A DNA stretch of 64,000 nt from contig CM041465.1 in assembly GCA_023213395.1 (NCBI GenBank), positions 125,185,741-125,249,740 of the forward strand, given 5' to 3'. The first letter of the stretch is position 1, and every line of letters starts with the position of its first letter. Under the pieces are notes generated by a model, which worked only from the letters and a program-made list of their open reading frames with translations, did no database searches and was not told the origin of the DNA. This document shows positions 34,058-46,663 of this stretch, piece after piece. A program made the position numbers and the translations under genes. The DNA is from Cycas panzhihuaensis. Lineage: Eukaryota > Cycadophyta.

Positions 34058-34561
34058 ACTGTTTACAATGTTAAGTCGAACACCAAGACCATCTCTGAAT
34101 TTTACAAACTTTTCTCTACCAAGAGGCTTGGTAAAGATGTACATTGTCCGCTCCTCTGTGAGTGCATACTAGAGGTTGATCTCACCATTCTACACATGCT
34201 CTCTGATGAAGTGATGGTGAACCTCGATGTGTTTTGTCCGTGCATGAAAAACTGGATTCTTGGCTAACTTGAGTACACTTTGATTGTCACAATATATCCT
34301 GGTGGGGTGATTTTGCTCAAGCCCAAGTTCCCCAAGAATCCGTCGTAGCCAGATAGCCTCACAACAACTGTTGGCTGACTTTGTACTCTGCCCGGTGGAG
34401 GACAAGGTAACATTGGGTTGCTTCTTGCAACTCCACGAAACAACTGCTGAACCAAGGGAAAAACAATATCCCGAGGTTGATCTCCTGCTATCTTGGCAAC
34501 TGCCCGGTCGAATCGAAAACCCTTCGGTGAAGTTCTCATTATGCGCATACTCAAGGCCATG
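34058..34561 (-). pseudogene. C5 RNase H relic
   Basis: Minus-strand translation shows SAVVSWSCKKQPNVTLSST and then a one-base deletion that destroys the Glu motif (about 34390). It recovers as CCEAIWLRRILGELGLEQ, YCDNQSVLKLAKNPVFHARTKHIEVHHHFIREHV and, after a stop, IFTKPLGREKFVKFRDGLGVRLNIV. The Asp of YCDNQS is kept. Confidence 0.88.
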
Positions 34562-35700
34562 CTACAATGTGCCTTTGATGTACTTAAGTATGCATTTAGC
34601 TGCATTCCAATGTATTTGATTGGGTTGAGACATGTATCGTGAGCAAATCCCAACTGCAAATGAAATGTCCAATCGAGTGTTGGTGAGACAAATGAGGCTC
34701 CCAATCAACTGCCGATAAAGTGTGGGATCTGCAAGTGCAGCTTCCTCATTGAGAGTAAGCTTAGATCCATTCTCCATTGGTGTAGGTGCTGGTTTGCAGT
34801 CGTGCATCCTAAACCGCTGCAAAATGTCCCAAGAATATTTTGCTTGGGAGATGAAGATATAGCCTGGCTGCTGCCATATCTCAAAGCCTAAGAAATAGTG
34901 AAGAAGTCCAAGATCTGTCATCTCGAAACTTCTTTTTAAGTCATCCCGGAGAATGTTTATCATCTTAGTGTCATTGCCAGTGATCACTAAGTCATCTACA
35001 TACAAGACAATAAGAATGGCATGGTTCTTTTCATTTTTGATGTATAGGTTAGGATCTGAAGTAGATCGATGAAACCCATGTCTCAAGAAGTAATCATCGA
35101 TCTTTGAGTACCATGCTCTTGGAGCTTGTTTCAAGCCATATAACGCCTTTTTTAGGCGACATACAAAATGCTCCTTGCCTTGTACTTTGTAACCGGGAGG
35201 TTGCTCCAAGTATACCTCCTCCTGAAGATCGCCATTAAGAAAAGCGCTCTTCACGTCCATCTGATAGACTGGCCATTTGCATTGAGGAGCTAAGGCCAAG
35301 ATGAGTCTGATGGTGTTCATATTTACCACAGGTGCAAAAGTCTCCTCATAGTTTATGCCTTCCTTTTGTTTGAATCCTTTTGCCACAAGGCGGGCCTTCT
35401 GCCGCTTAAGTGAACCATCAGAATGGAATTTGGTCTTGTAGACCCATTTGCAATGATTACTGTTTGTGTTTAGGCAATTCAACCAAATCCCAAGTACCAT
35501 TCTTTTCAATAGAATGGATTTCTTCATCCATGGTAGTTTTCCAATTTTCAGTTTTAGAAGCCTCCTGAAAAGTGGAAGGCTCATCGACACATAGCACTTC
35601 AGCCATAAGTGCATAATTGGTCTGCTGCTTGTATTTTGATGGACGTTTTCCTTCAATAATGTGGCCATCCTAAACTGTTTGAGTGTAACATTTTGGTAAC
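34562..35700 (-). pseudogene. C5 reverse transcriptase
   Basis: The 388-codon frame is in the true RT frame from about 35465 downward: [87 protein letters not shown], the intact catalytic LYVDDLVITGND, LLHYFLGFEIWQQ and LIGSLICLTNTRLDISFAVGI. The part before it (35700-35465: [23 protein letters not shown]) is in another frame because of a small deletion near 35460. It is the best-preserved RT of its group here. Confidence 0.92.
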
Positions 35701-36548
35701 TTTTGAATCGAAGTAACTTGAACCTCAAGATCTTCTAGTCTAAGTGGTTGATCAACAGAAAATGTGCTTGGATCAAGTGGAGCAAATTCAGTTGATGTAG
35801 ACGGTCCAGCAGGTGCAGATGATGTACATGGTGTAGAAGATTGAGAGGGAAGGAAGGCCTCAACAATCTTCTTGCCTTTGTCAATAGGAGGTTGCATGGA
35901 TATTGTTTGCAACTTCTTATGATCTTCTTCAGCAAAGATGACATCTCTCAAGAGATGCATTTTCTGTAGGCTTTGCTATGAATGGCATATCCTACAAAGA
36001 TGCATTTGAGACTATGCTTGTCTAATTTTGTCCTTTGCTGATCGGGGATGTGCATATAAGCAGTGCACCCAAAAGTCCTCAAATGGCTAATGATGGGCTT
36101 TTTGCGGACCATGCCTCCTCGGGTGTCATATCGGTGTTGTTGTAGTTGAATGCGATTGGCCACATAGGCAAGCTGTGAAATGCTTACGCTTGATGGCTCG
36201 AGTGAGTCCTTGTGCATGCATCATTGCTTTGGCTTTATTAGCCAAAGTTCTGTTCATTCGTTCGGAGACTCCATTTTGTTGAGGAGTGTGAGGAATAGTC
36301 AACTGTCTCCGAATGCCATTATCCTTGCAGTATTGGCTGAATTCATTTGAAGTAAATTCACCTCCATTGTCTGTCCTTAATGTTTTGATGGAGTGGCCAG
36401 ACTCTTTTTCTACTTCAAGCTTGAATTCTTTGAATTTGGAAAATGCTTCAGACTTTTGCTTGATGAAGTAGACCTAGACTTTGTGAGAAAAGTCATCAAT
36501 GAAGGAGATGTAATACAAGGCTCTTCCAAAGGATGTGGTGGACATAGG
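35701..36548 (-). pseudogene. C5 integrase core C-terminal part and linker
   Basis: Minus strand. Translation in shifting frames gives KTLRTDNGGEFTSN (second Asp kept), IPHTPQQNGVSERMNRTLANKAKAMMHAQGLTRA (Glu kept), and TYMHIPDQQRTKLDKHSLKCIFVGY at 36217-35948. A Ser/Pro-rich linker with PIDKGKKIVEAFLPSQSS leads to RT. Frameshifts occur near 36190 and 35970. Confidence 0.85.
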
Positions 36549-37274
36549 TCAACACAAATCTGAGTGTACCAATTGCAAAGGATGCGATGCACGACATGCT
36601 TTGCCTTTAGGGAAAGGCAAGCGATGTTGAGTCCCCATTATGCATACTTTTGAAAGCCCATGTACCATATTTTTGTTGATCATTTGCCTCAAATTGTCTA
36701 AGCTCAAATGGCCTAGACGTTGATGCCAAAGTTGCATCTTGGACAAGTATGGAGTGACAATTGAACCAGAGTAAGCAGAATCAAGTATTATATTATTTGC
36801 ATCCAATTTGTAGAGGCCTTGATCCTCATATCCAACAGCTACCACTTGGTCATCTTTGTCATTGATTATACATTTCCCATTCTTGAACAAGACACTCATC
36901 TGTTGCTTGTCCAACTTGCTAACAGATAGTAAGTTCTTGTCCATGGAAGGTATGAAGTAGGCATTGCCTTCGGGAAATGAAGAGGAAGGATTTGTAGAGG
37001 AGTGAAATGGAGCTATCATGCCTACTCCAGAAATCTTAACAGATTGATTGTTCCCAAAGGTCATTGATTGACCTTTACCTTCCTTGATGTCGGTAAGGAG
37101 TTCTTCACTCCCAGTCATGTGTTGCGAAGCTCCAGAATCGATGATCAAAGTTTCATCAACCTTGTATGTTTGATATGCACAAAACAGTTTGTCTTCATCT
37201 GCAAATTGATTAATGTGGCGTTGATTGCCACCTCTAAACCCCCCCCCTTCCTCTTTGACCTCCTCGATAGGCAC
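36549..37274 (-). pseudogene. C5 protease, pre-integrase and integrase start
   Basis: A 241-codon open frame. The active site is intact (LIIDSGASQHMTG). Then come SVKISGVGMIAPF, MDKNLLSVSKLDKQQM, the pre-integrase segment (LYKLDANNI, LWHQRLGHLSLDN) and the integrase zinc region (VCIMGTQHRLPFPKGKACRASH). The first catalytic Asp is kept in LVHSDLC, followed at once by TGA where the homologues have Gly. The first zinc Cys pair is shortened by a deletion (SKVCIMG in place of the longer form in C8). Confidence 0.9.
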
Positions 37275-38182
37275 CTCGATTTGGTCGAGGGAGTTGCTGC
37301 TGCTGTTGTTGCTGAAATCTTTGTTGTTATTGCTGACGTGGTTGCTGTTGTCGCTGATTTGGATGACGTGGCTGCTGTTGTTGTTGCTGACGTAGATCTG
37401 CTTGCTTCTTTCAACAATCAGGTGCTATGTGGCCAGGTTTGCCATAATAATGACATACAACATTGGTCCTTGAAGACCCAATGTTCATGTTCCCAAACTG
37501 CTTTGAGAGTGCATGTTTGCGGTTCTGCTTGGCCTTTGAGTTGGTCGTGAATGCGCCTAATGTAGATGGTTCCTCCTCATTATCCTTGGTGTAGATTTGT
37601 TCTTCTTGAAGTAGTAGACTTTCAAATTCATTGAATGTTATTCTTTTGAGAGAACCATCTCTTATAGTGGATGATATGAAGTCATTGTAGTCCTTTGGCA
37701 AAGGTTTGGTGATAGATGTGATCAGTTCATCTCTTGTTGCTAGACTACCTAGTGTATTCAACTCATTACATACCTCCTCGATGGAGGAAAGAAAAGGCGA
37801 CATGGGCTATAGAATACAATTTGGCTTTAACCATTAAAATGCAAGCTTCATCTCGCCTTTCATACAATGAGGACAACATGTCCCAAGCTTCTTTAGAAAT
37901 TGTTGCTTAAGCAATATTTTGATCCACATGTACATCAACAATCATATGAAGGAATGCCAAAGCGATTTCATCTTTGGCTTCCCAAGCAGCAACTAAAGCA
38001 TCATCAGGTTACATAGTTACATTGCCATTGATAACAGGTACAGGTTGAGGTAGTATCCCAGAAACATAACCCCAAAATTCATTCATGATTAGCAAATTCA
38101 AAGTGAATCTCTTCCATTCTTGATAGTTATCTTGACCTGTTAATCGAATAGTGCATGCATTAAGCATGTTAATAGCAGCCAT
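37275..38182 (-). pseudogene. C5 gag
   Basis: Minus-strand start ATG at 38182 (MAAINMLNACTIRLTGQ), preserved here but lost in C2. The copia Gag pattern follows: LLIMNEFWGYVSGI, WDMLSSLYERRDEACI, LPKDYNDFISSTI and LLLQEEQIY. Stops and a frameshift occur between 37995 and 37805. The zinc knuckle reads CHYYGKPGHIAPDC, so its second Cys is Tyr. The tail at about 37270-37400 is Gln/Arg-rich with CAG-type repeats. Confidence 0.88.
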
Positions 38183-40537
38183 GTTTTACTTGTAAGGCTT
38201 GAAGCTAGCAGATAACTTAGAAACTCGAAGCTTTTGTCGCTTAAGTCCCACCTTCTAACGAAACCAACAGTCTTGATCTTACCAGAAGATCCAACAACTG
38301 AATGGAATGATGAGGGGTGGAGGACTAGGCTATGGAGTTGGTCCAACTCTGATCTATAGAAGAGATCCAATAGTTGGCCAAGTTAAATCTAGGACAAGGC
38401 AGGTAGGGTTGATCTACATGGACATACCATACTTTCCTTGGGTTTCACAGCCCCAATAACACCCTTTTCGAACCTCCTTTCCTTCAAGCAACCTTAATTG
38501 TCGTGCACTGACCGTACTGTCGGTTGGTCCCCTAGGGAATGCACCAAGCTTAAGGTTATTCCAGAGGCAAGGTTTGAACCTTTTTCGAGCCTCTCCAACA
38601 AGATTTTAAGCCACTTTTTAGAAGTTTTAAAGTGACTTAGATTTATTTTACTTGGATGATGTACTTATGAGAATGCTTGATTAAGTTTTACAATGAAAAT
38701 GGCTTCAAAAAGAAGCAATTTAGTACATCACTATGAACACTTGAAGTGTTATTACAATGAGCACTTAATGAAGTGTAGTACTTATGTAGATCCAAGTAAA
38801 AACAGATGCTTGATTACAATGAGTTTTGCAAAAAAGTACTTTGAAAATGTGCTTAAGTACTCAATGAAGCAAGGCAAAACTTAGTGATAAAGATACAAAT
38901 GGGTTCCTTTTAATGCTCAAAAGTGAAGGTAAGAAAACCACTTGCAAAATAGGACACCAAGCACCAAGTGTTGGGACTTTAAAATAGTCCCAATGATCAA
39001 AAAAGAAGTGATTTTATTAAGTACAAAGTGTTTTTTAAGCCCTTTTGTGACTAAGGGCAATAGGCCACCATGCAAGGTGCCTTAAAAACGTGTTTTAAAA
39101 ATAGTGATAAATATCACTTTTACAATACGCAAACACTTAAAATCACTTCACTTGAGTCAATTAACACTTATGCAACATTAATTAAGTGTTAAAAGAAGAT
39201 TAAAGAGCCAAGAATCATAGGCTGAAATTTGAATTTTTTTGCAACTCGATCAGTAAGGACACCATGTAGGGAGCCTTTGAAAATACTTAAACAAGAGTAT
39301 TTTTGAGTCTTCAAATAAGTGAGTTTAAGTTAGTATTGGTGATTTAATGAAATCACTCAATACTTAGAAGATTTTTAGCTCCAAAGGTACAAAAAAAAAC
39401 AATTTTTCTCTTAATAAAAATTTAAACTAAGGTCACTATGCAAAGTGACTTGACTTACAAAAATGACTTAATAACGAGAAAAAATCACTTTTGATGTAAA
39501 CAAATGCTTAAAAAAAGTTTGATCGAGTTGTTTTTCACTAAAGTGAAGTCAGCAAGTATTAAATGAAAAATATCATTTAAAAACCCTTTGGAATTGGCTT
39601 TAAAAAAAGATGTTTGATGATTTAAAGGAAACTTTAGAATAACTTAAGTTATATAAAAGGGAATATTCAATGAATATTCCTCTTTGTATAACCTAATGTT
39701 AAAACGTTAAAGTTTCAAAAGAAGAAATTTTTGAAAAAAAAAAGAGATGAAATAGAACATTTAGGCCGCCACCGTTTCAATGAATATTCCTCTTTGTATA
39801 ACCTAATGTTAAAACGTTAAAGTTTCAAAAGAAGAAATTTTTGAAAAAAAAAGAGATGAAACAGAACATTTAGGCCGCCGCCGTTTCTGCACCCGCGGAG
39901 ATGAACGGATTCTCCTCGCAGATAGATCAGATGGAGACGGGATTGCAGGTGAAGGGTCATGGGACCCGTAGCAAGCTTCCTCTGAATTTTCAGAGCCTGA
40001 GACTACTTATAGTGAGAGAACCAAGCTTCTGAAGGTTATGGAGGGCGCCCCTATCACTATGAAGAAAAAGCAGTCGTACAGCTATGTAGGGTTCAAAACC
40101 CTTCAACAAACTTGCTGTGCTCCTTCTATGGACAACATTATAGCTGCATGCAGTGTCAAATCTTGGACAGCCAACTCAATTTTTGATGAAAAAATTCACT
40201 AAAAACAAAGAAAAACACCTCTGCACTGCTAAGAACCTTCTCAAATCAATTCCAGATTACAAACTATAGATTGAGAGCTGATTTCTTGCAAAAAAAAGCT
40301 AAATACAAACAACACTAAGGATTTTGAGTTCCTTAGTGGGGTTTAAGGGCTGAAAATGGCCCAGAAATAGTCCACATCCTTTAAAAAACTTCAACAGCTT
40401 GAACCTGCAAGAAAAATGATCTTCAAACAAACCTTGGATTGCCTTTGGAGAGCGAAGGTCGTCACCAAGGGTTTGTAGGCCTTCTTCGAATCTCCTTGAG
40501 CAGCTACAAACAGAACAGAGGGAACTAGTCTCCTCTT
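38183..40537 (-). other. C5 leader
   Basis: On the minus strand the leader runs from the primer site to gag. It has a GC-richer block at about 39885-40010, a tandem duplication of 110 bases (39667-39885), an inverted repeat (39660-39680, arms ggaatattc/gaatattcc) and a palindrome (39639-39652, ataacttaagttat). The part near gag is homologous to the C2 leader. No coding domain is seen. Confidence 0.7.
39667..39885. repeat. 110-bp tandem duplication in C5 leader
   Basis: Bases 39667-39776 and 39777-39885 start tcaatgaatattcctc and end ccgccaccgttt or ccgccgccgttt; they differ by one base in an A-run and two substitutions. Confidence 0.95.
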
Positions 40538-40549
40538 GCTCTGATACCA
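40538..40549 (-). other. C5 primer binding site
   Basis: Plus gctctgatacca, i.e. tggtatcagagc on the minus strand, two bases from the LTR; a perfect initiator tRNA-Met match. Confidence 0.95.
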
Positions 40550-40551
40550 AA

Positions 40552-41109
40552 TGTGAAAAGAGGCCTAATGGCCTCACAGTCCCAAGATCTAGAAGCTAGG
40601 ATCACTCTAGTTCTAGAAAGCACAAATGCTTAACAAGTATAATACTCTTAAGATAAAAGAAAGCATAAGAGACAAAGCATAAAATGAAGGAGCAAGAGAA
40701 ATGATACCAAATATGTGGGGTTGGAATTGGTCCAACCTCCAAAAGAATAAACAGTTTAATTAGCAAATTGATAGCATAATAATACAGCTCCAACTCCCAT
40801 ATGAGACAAAGAGGAGAGGTCTCATTATATAGAGTGAAATGAGAGACCTAAGGCCTTGGATGTTTGACAAGTGTCAAACATCTAAGGTACATGCCTTGCA
40901 TGTTGGACATGTGTCCTTTTGGGGCTCTTATGTGAGCAAAAGTGCATGGGGGTCTATTTGACCCTTTAGTGACAACATTGTGTCACTAGAAAGAATGTGG
41001 GTGTGCACTTTATCACTTAAGTGATAAGTCACCCCTAAAATACAACTTTACAAATATTACATGAAAAAATAAAGTGCATAATCTTAACATGTAAACATAA
41101 GGTTTAACA
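40552..41109 (-). repeat. C5 5' LTR
   Basis: Partner of 33492-34048. It keeps the perfect 18-base core palindrome (half site ttatcactt) within 41007-41029. Confidence 0.96.
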
Positions 41110-41185
41110 AATCCTTCATATTTCGATGTTCTCTCTAGCTTCTCAATAGATTCTGGCACCTGTATCTGCTCCATTTCGTCTTTCA
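41110..41185 (+). repeat. C4 5' LTR, second part
   Basis: Starts with the C5 target copy aatcc and continues ttcatatttcgatg to cgtctttca, matching the end of 47193-47729. Confidence 0.93.
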
Positions 41186-41188
41186 ATT

Positions 41189-41200
41189 TAGTATCAGAGC
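41189..41200 (+). other. C4 primer binding site
   Basis: tagtatcagagc, three bases after the LTR; one mismatch to the initiator tRNA-Met site. Confidence 0.88.
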
Positions 41201-43103
41201 ATAGGCATCTTGAGGAGCGGATTGTTGGCTTCGATTTTCTCCAAATCTGGTGATGACCTTCACCATACGAAGGCGATCTAGTTGGAGCAAGGAGTAATTT
41301 CTTGAGGTTTAATGCTGAAGGACTTTGTTTACACTCATGACTTGCAAATTTTTTTTATTTAAGAATCTTTGATACAAAGTGTTGAATATTTGTATTTGTG
41401 AAGGACTAATTTTGTGGCCAAAGTTGTGTTGCAATCTATGCAACTTGTTGACAAAGTCTAGTGCACAAGCAGTTTTAAGAAGCTTTTTTTAAAAAAGAAG
41501 AGGGGCCTCATTTATGTGTTAAAAAAAAACTGTAACAGGAGAAGGTTCAAAAGAAAAAGTGGTGGTTGTCCAAGTTTCTTTTTTTGGTTTTATTGCAAGG
41601 TTAAATAAAAATTCTTAACAAAGGGGATTCACCTTGCATTATTCTCATTAAAAGAGAATTTGTATTAAATCTATCTTGGAGTCATTTTATGACAATTTTC
41701 TGTAAGGAGTTGGACACCTAATCTCCCAGACAATGTTTCTCAAATCTAGATAGGAGGAATGTATACCTCTTCATGAAGGATTGGAAAGAGGATATTGTTG
41801 CAGTTTAATACACCAGTTCGTGTCATTTGCTGTAAATATAAGTACTGTGACAGCTATATAGAGTGCTTGAAAATCTGCCATTTTAAAAATTCAAAAGCTC
41901 TAGTTGATGCTCTCCTCAATGTGACGCATTGGTCTCTTGCCCTCAGTAACTGGCACCTGTTGGCATGGCACTCTCTGTATAGTCCAGCTCCTGTCTGTGT
42001 TGCTCCTCCGTATTCACTGTTTGGTGCATAATACTCTGCGCTTTTTTTCTGTGTTGCTTCGTCGTCGACTGATTTCATATAGTTTTATAACTATATGATA
42101 TATAAAGTTGAATATACTTCAAGTATATTCCTTCTTTAATTTTTCATTTTAAACTTTAAACCTTCTAAAGTTTAAACTTCATTTTTTAACTTTGTCTTTT
42201 TTGAATCTTTTCTTCATTGTATTTAACACTTTATTTAGTGTATAAATCACACTAATACACAAAAAAATTGCAATTATTATTTTGAACATAAAAACACTAC
42301 TTCAAAAGTGATTTTCTAATTTTTTCTTTTGAAAATTACTCAATTTTTAATGACATTAAGTCCCTTAGTGACTTAATTCATTATTTTTGAGTTAAAAGGT
42401 GATCAATTACAAAGCCTCTCAAAGTGTGTTAATCACGCTAATTTGTACAAATCTCTTAAGTATAATTTGGTGCTTATAACACCATCTTTTTAGGCTTATT
42501 TTAAGCCTTAATTTGTACTATTTTTCTCACTGGGCTCCCTGGGAGGTGACCCATTTTTAGTGAGAATCAACATCAACCAAAAAAGGGGGTGCAAAGATCA
42601 ATAAAAAGCTATAATTTTTTGGTGTGTAGGGATCATTTTTTCGATCCCAGGTGTTCATGGTGGACTTGCTTCATTATTGACTTCTTAAAGGCATTAATTT
42701 GTGGTGTTTTTGTTGTTGTTTATCTCTTTATGATATTGTTATTTAAACCCAGTTGCATCATTTGATATTCAACGCAACTATATTGTAACTTGAAGTCTTT
42801 TTGACAAAGTTTATCAACAGCAAACAAGCCTACAAGCACACATTTTTCAGCATTAAATACAACCCACTTTTAATCATTAAAACACCTAAGTGGGGAGGCT
42901 CGAAAAGAGTTTATACTCTGCCTTAAAGTGCCGATAACTTGGCCAACACTAATCTTGCTATCAAGTTGGACAAACTTGCAAGCCAAGCCCTCCATTCTGT
43001 CCACAACCTTTCCAGTCTTGTGCTAATTTCTTGTTGGATATTGAGTGGAACTTAAGCGGCGTCAACTCAAAGGTTCCAAGTTTCATCTGGTACTGCAATC
43101 AAA
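41201..43103 (+). other. C4 leader
   Basis: Homologous to the C1 leader. The inverted repeats recur at 42079-42096 (tatagtt/aactata) and 42111-42131 (gaatatact/agtatattc). The block before them (41930-42070) is only mildly GC-rich and differs from that of C1. No coding domain is seen. Confidence 0.7.
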
Positions 43104-43920
43104 ATGGCAACTCAGATGCTAAATGCAAACACCATTAAATTGACAGGTGCTAAAACTATCCCACTTGGAAGAAACAAGCAGAAAACTTGTTGATTATAAA
43201 TGAGTTATGGGGTTATGTATCCAGCGAAATCGCCAAACCTGAGCCCACTCCTAATCCTGCTAATCCTCAAAATTTTATTCCAGCAGATCCTGTTGCATTA
43301 GCTTCTTTCAAAGCTAAAAATGAGGTTGCACTTGCCTTTATTCATCTGTCAGTCAGTGATAATGTTGATCAGAACATTGAATCTGCTTCAACATCAAAAA
43401 CCGCTTGGGACATAATTGTTTCATTGTATGAACGAAAATATGATGCACGAATTGTAATGTATAAAGCAAAATTATTCAATTTGAAATATGTTGCTCCAAT
43501 GGCAGCCTATTTATCTTCAATTAAGGCTATCAGTAATCAATTGACATCACTTGGCAAACCAGTCACAAATGAAGACTTGGTTACTGCAACAATTCATGCT
43601 TTGCCTAAAGAATACAATGGTTTTATTTCTGACATTTCTCGAAATAGAACTTTGGCCATTCTAACTTTCAATGGTTAGAACGTTTATTGCTGCAAGAAGA
43701 AGAAATTTATTTGCGGCAAAATGAAGCAAGCACATCTAGTGCTTTCTCAGTGAAGTTCAAACCCAAGCAGCAATTTCAGCAAAAGCTGAATTTTTTGAAA
43801 AAATTTGGCAGTCTTAACATAAAATCAAAGACTATCATCTGTCACTATTGTGGCAAAGTTGGCCACATTTAGCCTGAATGTAGAAAACGTCTACATGACT
43901 TGCAACAACCACAACAGTAA
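43104..43920 (+). pseudogene. C4 gag
   Basis: Starts at 43104 (MATQMLNANTIKLTGA). A one-base deletion at about 43150 shifts the frame; the main frame 43187-43678 has LIINELWGYVSSEI, WDIIVSLYER, LPKEYNGFISDI. A second deletion at about 43672 makes a stop. The last part (43687-43872) has LLQEEEIYLRQ and the knuckle CHYCGKVGHI, then TAG, then PECRKR. The breaks differ from those of C1. Confidence 0.88.
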
Positions 43921-44043
43921 CAAATTCAACATCATTAGAATCAACGTCAGCAGCAACAGCATCAACAGCACCAGCAACGTCAACAACGAAGGACAAATCG
44001 TGGTGGTTTTCAAGGCCACACAACACAACATGATCCAGGTGAC

Positions 44044-44440
44044 ATGACTTTTTTTGCATATAGTGGCAGTCATAATGATAATACTTGGATCATTGATTTT
44101 GGTGCATCACGTCACATGACAAGTGATGCAAACATATTGTCAGATTTTCAAGAATATCAGGGAGAAACAGTGACATTTGAGGATAATGCCACTGTTGAAA
44201 TATCAGGTGTAGGACAAATTACATCTCTCGATCATCTTGCATTTCCTAGTGGAAATGTTTTCCTAGTTCCTGGAATGCCCAAAAACTTGCTTTCTGTCAG
44301 ACAGCTTCATAAGCAGCAGATGAGTGTGCTATTCAAAGAAAGAAAGTGTCATGAAGATCATGGCCTCTACAAATTAGAAACAACATCTGAATCATCTCAT
44401 GCATATGTCTCCCATTCTATCGATAAGACTCAACTGTGGC
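44044..44440 (+). pseudogene. C4 protease
   Basis: Open frame starting MTFFAYSGSHNDNTWIIDFGASRHMTSD. The catalytic Asp is kept, with Phe in place of the usual Ser. TVEISGVGQI and PKNLLSVRQLHKQQM follow. A short in-frame deletion is seen against C1 between ERKC and HEDHGLY. Same frame continues into integrase. Confidence 0.87.
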
Positions 44441-45195
44441 ATGAAAGACTTGGACATCTTAATCTTGACAGCATCAGGGAGATGTTCAGACACAACTTGG
44501 TTTATGGCTTACCCAAAATCTCTGGGGGTAATTGCCTTTGCGAATCATGTCTTATGGGGAAGCAACATCGAGAACCTTTTGAGAAAGGTAAGGCCTGGAG
44601 AGCACAGCATCCACTACAGCTTGTACATTCTGACATTTGCGGTCCCATGACCACTCAGTCTCATGGAGAATCATCATTCTTCATAACATTCATTGATGAT
44701 TTCTCACATAAAGTGTGGGTCTACTTTCTAAAGCATAAGTCAGAAGCTTTGAACAAGTTTAAAGAATTTAAACTTGCAGTTGAAAATGAATCAGGCATGC
44801 GCATCAAAATACTCCGAACAGATAATGGTGGAGAGTATACATTCAAGGATTTTAATCAATTATGTATTCAAAATGGCATCAAATGCTAATTTTCTGCCCT
44901 TACACACTGCAGCAGAATGGTGTAGCAGAAAGGATGAACAGAACCTTGGTCAATAAAGCAAAAGCTATGATGCATGCCAAAGGTATCTCATTAACATATT
45001 GGGCGGAAGTACTTCATACTGTTGCGTATATGTCAAACCACAGCTCGACTTCTGCACTTTCGGGTATGACACCCGAGAAGGCCTAGACTAGCCAAAAACC
45101 AATGGTCAGCCATTTACGAACTTTTAGATCCACAGCCTATATGAACATTCCTCACGAGCAAAGTCGGAAATTCGACGACAAAAGTCTCAAATGCA
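44441..45195 (+). pseudogene. C4 integrase
   Basis: Pre-integrase LWHERLGHLNLDSIREMF and zinc region CLCESCLMGKQHREPF lead to the core: LVHSDICGP, LRTDNGGEY. A stop at 44887-44889 and a one-base deletion follow, then in a new frame QQNGVAERMNRTLVNKAKAMMHAK. All three catalytic acids are therefore present, unlike in C1. TAG at 45084-45086 replaces a Trp codon. The C-terminal part is HLRTF..AYMNIPHEQSRKF. Confidence 0.9.
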
Positions 45196-46660
45196 TCTTT
45201 GTTGGATATGCTCCTGGCAGTAAAGCATATCGATTGTTTGATCCCCTTACTAAAAAGATGCATACTTCACGAGACATTGTCTTTGCAGAAGACAATAGGG
45301 AGATCGACGTCAGCAATTCCTCCTCTCTCCCTTGACAAAGGCAAAGCCATTCTTGAAGAATCTGTCCCTTCATCTTCCTCAACACCTTGTACTTCATCTG
45401 CACCAGTTGCTTCTTCTCCCTCCTCATCTTCCTTAGTTCCTTCATTGTGTCCTTCTTCTTCTTCTTCAGAGGTTCAACAATCACCTCCATCACAGGACCA
45501 TGAAGCCACATCGACGAAGAAGCTACCCAAATGGTACATGCAAACTATCGCAGATTCACAAATTGTTGAAGGAAAACGACCATCCAAAATGCGGCCTTCA
45601 ACCACTGTCAATTATGCACTTGTGGCTAAAGTGCTTTCTACTCCTGAGCCTTCCACTTTTAAGGAGGCATGTACAGACGAAAAGTGGCAGGCTGCCATGG
45701 ATAATGAGATCCACTCCATTTATCAAAATGACACATGGGACTTCGTTGAATTACCACTTAGCAAACAAGCCATCAGTTGTAAGTGGATCTATAAAATCAA
45801 GTACAAGTCTGATGGTACTATTGAGCGACAAAAGGCTCGCCTTGTTGCTAAAGGCTTCAAATAGCAAGAAGGCATTGACTACACCGAGACCTTTGCACCA
45901 GTAGCCAATATGAATACCATCAGGATTGTTATGGCCTTGGTTGCACAATGCAAGTGGCCATTATATCAGATGGATGTCAAAAGCGCATTTCTCAACTGCG
46001 ATTTGACTGAGGAGGTCTACCTGGAACAACCTCCTGGATATATTTCTGTCGGCAATCAACATCTTGTCTGTCGCCTTAAGAAGGCCTTGTATGGCCTAAA
46101 ACAGGTGCCACGTGCTTGGTATTCAAAGATTGATGACTACTTTTTGTAGCACAATTTTCATCGATCCACATCAGATTCGAACCTGTATATCAAGGTTCAA
46201 AACCAGCACATCACTCTAGTTGTTCTTTATGTTGATGATTTGATTATCACAAGCAATGATGTAAACCCGATTGAGTGTCTCCAAAGGGACTTGAAAAGAA
46301 GTTTTGAGATGACAGATCTCGAACTTCTTCACTATTTCCTTGGCATGGAAGTGTGGCAGCAACTAGGTCACATTTTCATTTCTCAAGCCAAGTATGCATG
46401 GAACATTTTGCAGCAATTCAGAATGGAAGATTGCAAACCTTCACCAACACCCATGGAGACACGTACTAAATTGTCGATGAATGAAGAAGAAAAACATGTT
46501 GATTCCACCCTTTTCAGACAACTAGTGGGTAGTCTCATCTACTTGACTAACACTAGACCTTACATTTCATATGCGGTTGGAATATGTTCTAGATATATGA
46601 TCAACCCCAATCGGACTTTCTTGAAATGCTGCAAAACGCATCCTCAAATACCTCAAAGGT
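45196..46660 (+). pseudogene. C4 reverse transcriptase
   Basis: One frame from the Ser-rich linker (SLDKGKAILEESVPSSSS) through [67 protein letters not shown] at 45862-45864, [29 protein letters not shown] and [26 protein letters not shown] follows at 46147-46149, then the intact VLYVDDLIITSND, LLHYFLGMEVWQQ and GSLIYLTNTRPYISYAVGI. Only two stops interrupt about 480 codons, so it decayed mostly by point change. Confidence 0.92.
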
Positions 46661-46663
46661 ACT

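Larger units (their letters stand above)
33492..41109 (-). mobile_element. C5: minus-strand Ty1/copia element in C4 5' LTR
   Basis: LTRs 33492-34048 and 40552-41109 (557 and 558 bases, about 17 differences by eye) bound a full copia layout on the minus strand: perfect primer site, 2.4 kb leader, gag, PR, INT, RT, RNase H and polypurine tract. The target duplication is agtcc/aatcc. It is related to C2 and closely to C8. Confidence 0.95.

Noticed and set aside
34264-34704. 146-codon minus frame overlapping C5 RT and RNase H
   Set aside because: It is a shadow frame of the RT and RNase H coding on the same strand; the true motifs are in the other frames.
40538-40549. tRNA-Met gene fragment
   Set aside because: The match is just the 12-base primer site next to an LTR. 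No cloverleaf can be built here or at the other primer sites.
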